From: Lachnospiraceae bacterium YSB2008
GTDB lineage: Bacteria > Bacillota > Clostridia > Lachnospirales > Lachnospiraceae
Direction: 5' to 3'
DNA length: 64,000 nucleotides
NCBI GenBank assembly: GCA_000687655.1
Contig: JHWR01000010.1
Coordinates: 62,001-126,000 of the forward strand
In this document: piece by piece, positions 62,005 through 64,000 of the stretch
How the letters are laid out: the number at the start of each line of letters is the position of its first letter
How positions within the stretch are numbered: position 1 is the first letter of the stretch
Position numbers and translations under genes: made by a program
The notes under the pieces: generated by a model
What the model saw: the letters and a program-made list of their open reading frames with translations, nothing else
Database searches by the model: none
Told to the model about the DNA's origin: nothing

Positions 62005-63363
62005 CTAGGAATCTACCCCTTCTGTACTGCTTTCCTGGAAAAGTATCTTAAGTGTGGCGAGGCATATCTTCATATCCTCTGCCATGCTCGGATTTGCTAT
62101 ATACATAAGATCCATCTGAAGCTTATCGTAAGGACTTGAGTTATATTTACCATAAACCTGGGCATACCCCGTCAGCCCGGCTTTGGCCTGAAGTCGGAGA
62201 CTGAATTCCGGCAGTTCTTTCTCATACTGCGCAGCTATCTCAGGTCTCTCCGGACGAGGTCCCACAACCGACATATCCCCCTTCAGAATGTTGATAAACT
62301 GTGGTATCTCATCTATTCGTAACTTCCTTATGACTCTTCCGACCTTGGTTACTCTCTCATCTTTATCTCCGGTAGAAAGCCTTGCAACTCCGTCGCTTTC
62401 AGCTCCCACCATCATGGATCTGAACTTTATGATCTCAAAAGTTTTTCCATCCTTCGTAAGTCTTGTCTGTTTATAGAATACAGGTCCCTTGTCCGTTTTT
62501 ACAGCAATGGCGGTTATAAGTATGACCGGCGAAAGGACTATAAGCATGACTATAGAAAAGAACACATCAAAAATCCTCTTCATGAAAAGATACTCAGGAA
62601 CCGGGCTGTAGCGATCAAGTCGAAGGATTGGAAGATTGAACATGTGGAGCTTCTTAGCCCCACTCATAAGAAGATCCCCGACTCTCGGAATGATGTATAC
62701 TACAATGCCTTTATTAATGCATTCCTTCAGAATAATATTTCGGTCACTGCTGTGAACTCCGCAGAGATACACTGCCTCAATATCAGGCGTCAGCTGGGAA
62801 AGTCCCGTAGAGAGAGCCTCTTCCGTGGAGCAGGTTCCGACAACTGAGAACTTTGAAGTCATCTCATACTCATTTATCAGATCCTCCATGCCTTCTCTCA
62901 TATCATATATGATAAATGTTTTTGATGCGCCGAATGATCTGTAATACCATCTGTGCGCTACATTTGACCAGAGAATAGAAAACAGTACCTGAATTCCGAG
63001 GCATACCAGCATCGGAAGTACGTTAGGAAACTTTCTCTCAAGAAGAAGCGTCGCAACATACATGACTCCGTCACTGAATACAAGAGCAAGTATCTGACTG
63101 TAGATCATCTCGGCAATACGATTCAATGAAATGAGAAATGCATCGTAAATGCGTCCGAACATAAAATATAAGAAAACAAAGAGCCCGCATATAGCATAGT
63201 AACCGTTTCCCCAGAAAGGCTTCATGTACAGCTTGTCGCCGTAGTAGTTATACCACACGAACATAAAAACGCCAGTCATGAAGATAACATTCAGGAGCTT
63301 AAAGCTTCTGACCTGAATGTCGTGCAGGATCTTTTTTCTGTTTTTTTCTTTTAACTCGTTCAT
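62005..63363 (-). CDS. Polyprenyl glycosylphosphotransferase (exopolysaccharide initiation)
   Basis: 452 aa. Four N-terminal membrane helices (about 17-135), a CoA-binding-like middle domain (140-245), a fifth helix (262-290) and the bacterial sugar transferase domain (KRIFDVFFSIVMLIVLSP; KFRSMMVGAE; RKLRIDEIPQFINILKGDMSVVGPRPERPE; KAGLTGYAQVYGKYN). It moves a sugar 1-phosphate to undecaprenyl phosphate, the first step of capsule or exopolysaccharide assembly. No other polysaccharide genes are in the window. The ribosome site is weak. Confidence 0.92.
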   Translation of the reverse strand: MNELKEKNRKKILHDIQVRSFKLLNVIFMTGVFMFVWYNYYGDKLYMKPFWGNGYYAICGLFVFLYFMFGRIYDAFLISLNRIAEMIYSQILALVFSDGVMYVATLLLERKFPNVLPMLVCLGIQVLFSILWSNVAHRWYYRSFGASKTFIIYDMREGMEDLINEYEMTSKFSVVGTCSTEEALSTGLSQLTPDIEAVYLCGVHSSDRNIILKECINKGIVVYIIPRVGDLLMSGAKKLHMFNLPILRLDRYSPVPEYLFMKRIFDVFFSIVMLIVLSPVILITAIAVKTDKGPVFYKQTRLTKDGKTFEIIKFRSMMVGAESDGVARLSTGDKDERVTKVGRVIRKLRIDEIPQFINILKGDMSVVGPRPERPEIAAQYEKELPEFSLRLQAKAGLTGYAQVYGKYNSSPYDKLQMDLMYIANPSMAEDMKICLATLKILFQESSTEGVDS

Positions 63364-63421
63364 GGCATATAGATTATCATTTTCGGTAAACTTTGTCTAT
63401 ACATAGCGCTCGTAATGATGT

Positions 63422-63470
63422 TATACTGTAGGCAGGATTGCGAAGCAATCATGCTCCGAGCGGAGCGAGA
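63422..63470 (+). repeat. Two mini-hairpins in the GH5 gene leader
   Basis: GATTGC/GCAATC (63436-63450) around a GAA loop, then GCTCC/GGAGC (63453-63466). They lie after a TATACT -10-like box (63422-63427) and 24 bases before the ATG. The first contains GCGAAGC, known as a very stable DNA mini-hairpin. Confidence 0.6.
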
Positions 63471-63490
63471 AATCAATATGGAGGGTTATT

Positions 63491-64000
63491 ATGAAGCAGT
63501 TTGAAGGATATATGCATGGTATCAACCTGGGAGGCTGGTTCTCACAGTGCGATCATACCAAAGAAAGATATGATAATTTCATAAAAGAAGAAGATATAGA
63601 AAAGATCAAAAACTGGGGACTTGATCACATAAGAGTTCCTGTTGATTATGACCTTGTAGAAACAGACGCCGGAGAATACAAAGAAGAAGGTTTTGCTTAC
63701 CTCGATAAGGTTATCGGCTGGGCTGAGAAGTACGGACTCAATATGGTTCTCGACCTTCATAAGACCTACGGTTTCAGCTTCGATGACGGTGAAGAAGAGT
63801 TCGGATTCTTCGACAGCGAAGAATATCAGGAAAGATTCTATAAGCTTTGGGAAGTGTTTGCCAAAAGATATGGTTTAATCGGCGACAGACTCTGCTTTGA
63901 ACTTCTGAACGAAGTTACAGACAAGGAATTCTGTGATAAATGGAATGAAATCTCAACAAAGTGTATCAAGAGAATCCGTGCTATAGCTCCGGATGTAAAG
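63491..64000 (+). CDS. Glycoside hydrolase family 5 enzyme, 3' end outside window
   Basis: First 170 residues of a GH5 enzyme (beta-1,4- or beta-1,3-glucanase type). HGINLGGWFSQ near 9-19 and IRVPVDYDLVE near 46-56 are typical, and CFELLNEV near 137-144 holds the acid/base Glu of the NE motif. The nucleophile Glu lies beyond the window. No signal peptide, so it is likely cytoplasmic and acts on imported oligosaccharides, in line with the cellobiose phosphorylase. TGGAGGG ribosome site before the ATG. Confidence 0.9.
   Translation, partial: MKQFEGYMHGINLGGWFSQCDHTKERYDNFIKEEDIEKIKNWGLDHIRVPVDYDLVETDAGEYKEEGFAYLDKVIGWAEKYGLNMVLDLHKTYGFSFDDGEEEFGFFDSEEYQERFYKLWEVFAKRYGLIGDRLCFELLNEVTDKEFCDKWNEISTKCIKRIRAIAPDVK

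Overview
The window looks like chromosomal DNA of a low-GC, Gram-positive anaerobe, most likely a gut member of the Lachnospiraceae (Clostridia; Coprococcus/Butyrivibrio-like). Reasons: a class I SAM riboswitch before metK, a Bacillus/Clostridium-type LexA box, strong GGAGG ribosome binding sites, sortase-linked pili and very large MBG-domain surface proteins, an AIM24 protein, indolepyruvate:ferredoxin oxidoreductase (strict anaerobe chemistry), and phosphorolytic cellobiose and glycogen use. I saw no rRNA, tRNA, CRISPR array or intact mobile element.

Region 1 (1-8.0 kb, all minus strand): reading in the direction of transcription, an AbiEi/AbiEii type IV toxin-antitoxin pair with a good promoter and an inverted repeat, then a PD-(D/E)xK nuclease fused to a DUF2075/SF1-like helicase, a metallophosphoesterase, a NUDIX hydrolase, a lipoprotein, a small protein and a truncated aldo/keto reductase. 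A Pr6Pr-type membrane protein with a small HTH protein lies upstream. The first genes look like a defence cluster.

Region 2 (8.2-14.8 kb): a DHH phosphoesterase, a TIR-transmembrane-beta-propeller protein, and an SOS-regulated Y-family DNA polymerase with a YolD-like partner. The polymerase promoter is covered by a perfect LexA box and its leader can form a long hairpin.

Region 3 (14.9-23.4 kb, minus): a five-gene pilus operon from one consensus promoter: a signal-peptidase homologue that has lost both catalytic residues (SipA-like), a class B sortase, a small FctA-like subunit, a 1563-aa fibro-slime adhesin and a FctA-type pilin. Gene content parallels the streptococcal FCT pilus loci.

Region 4 (23.4-28.1 kb, minus): iorA-iorB-paaK-ACT-vanZ, an aryl-pyruvate/aryl-CoA operon.

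Region 5 (28.2-39.4 kb, minus): two paralogous giant MBG-domain surface proteins (1602 and 1820 aa). Both are preceded by the same unusual promoter: a -10 box abutting four or five copies of an about 11-bp direct repeat (TTTGTGGCAGA-like). In the second, a fragment of an insertion sequence lies between promoter and gene.

Region 6 (39.4-46.4 kb): AIM24 protein, an atypical carbamoyltransferase downstream of riboswitch-controlled metK, an Ldh-family dehydrogenase, a HIT protein with an N-terminal extension, a membrane-anchored EndoU-like nuclease, and a DUF6062 protein.

Region 7 (46.5-64 kb): aldose 1-epimerase and cellobiose phosphorylase (cellobiose + Pi to glucose + glucose 1-phosphate), a surface protein, acyl carrier protein, an ileS-glgP operon, an EF-G paralogue with a Na/Pi cotransporter, an exopolysaccharide-initiating sugar transferase and the start of a GH5 glucanase. 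GH5, cellobiose phosphorylase and glycogen phosphorylase together suggest beta-glucan and glycogen use through phosphorolysis.
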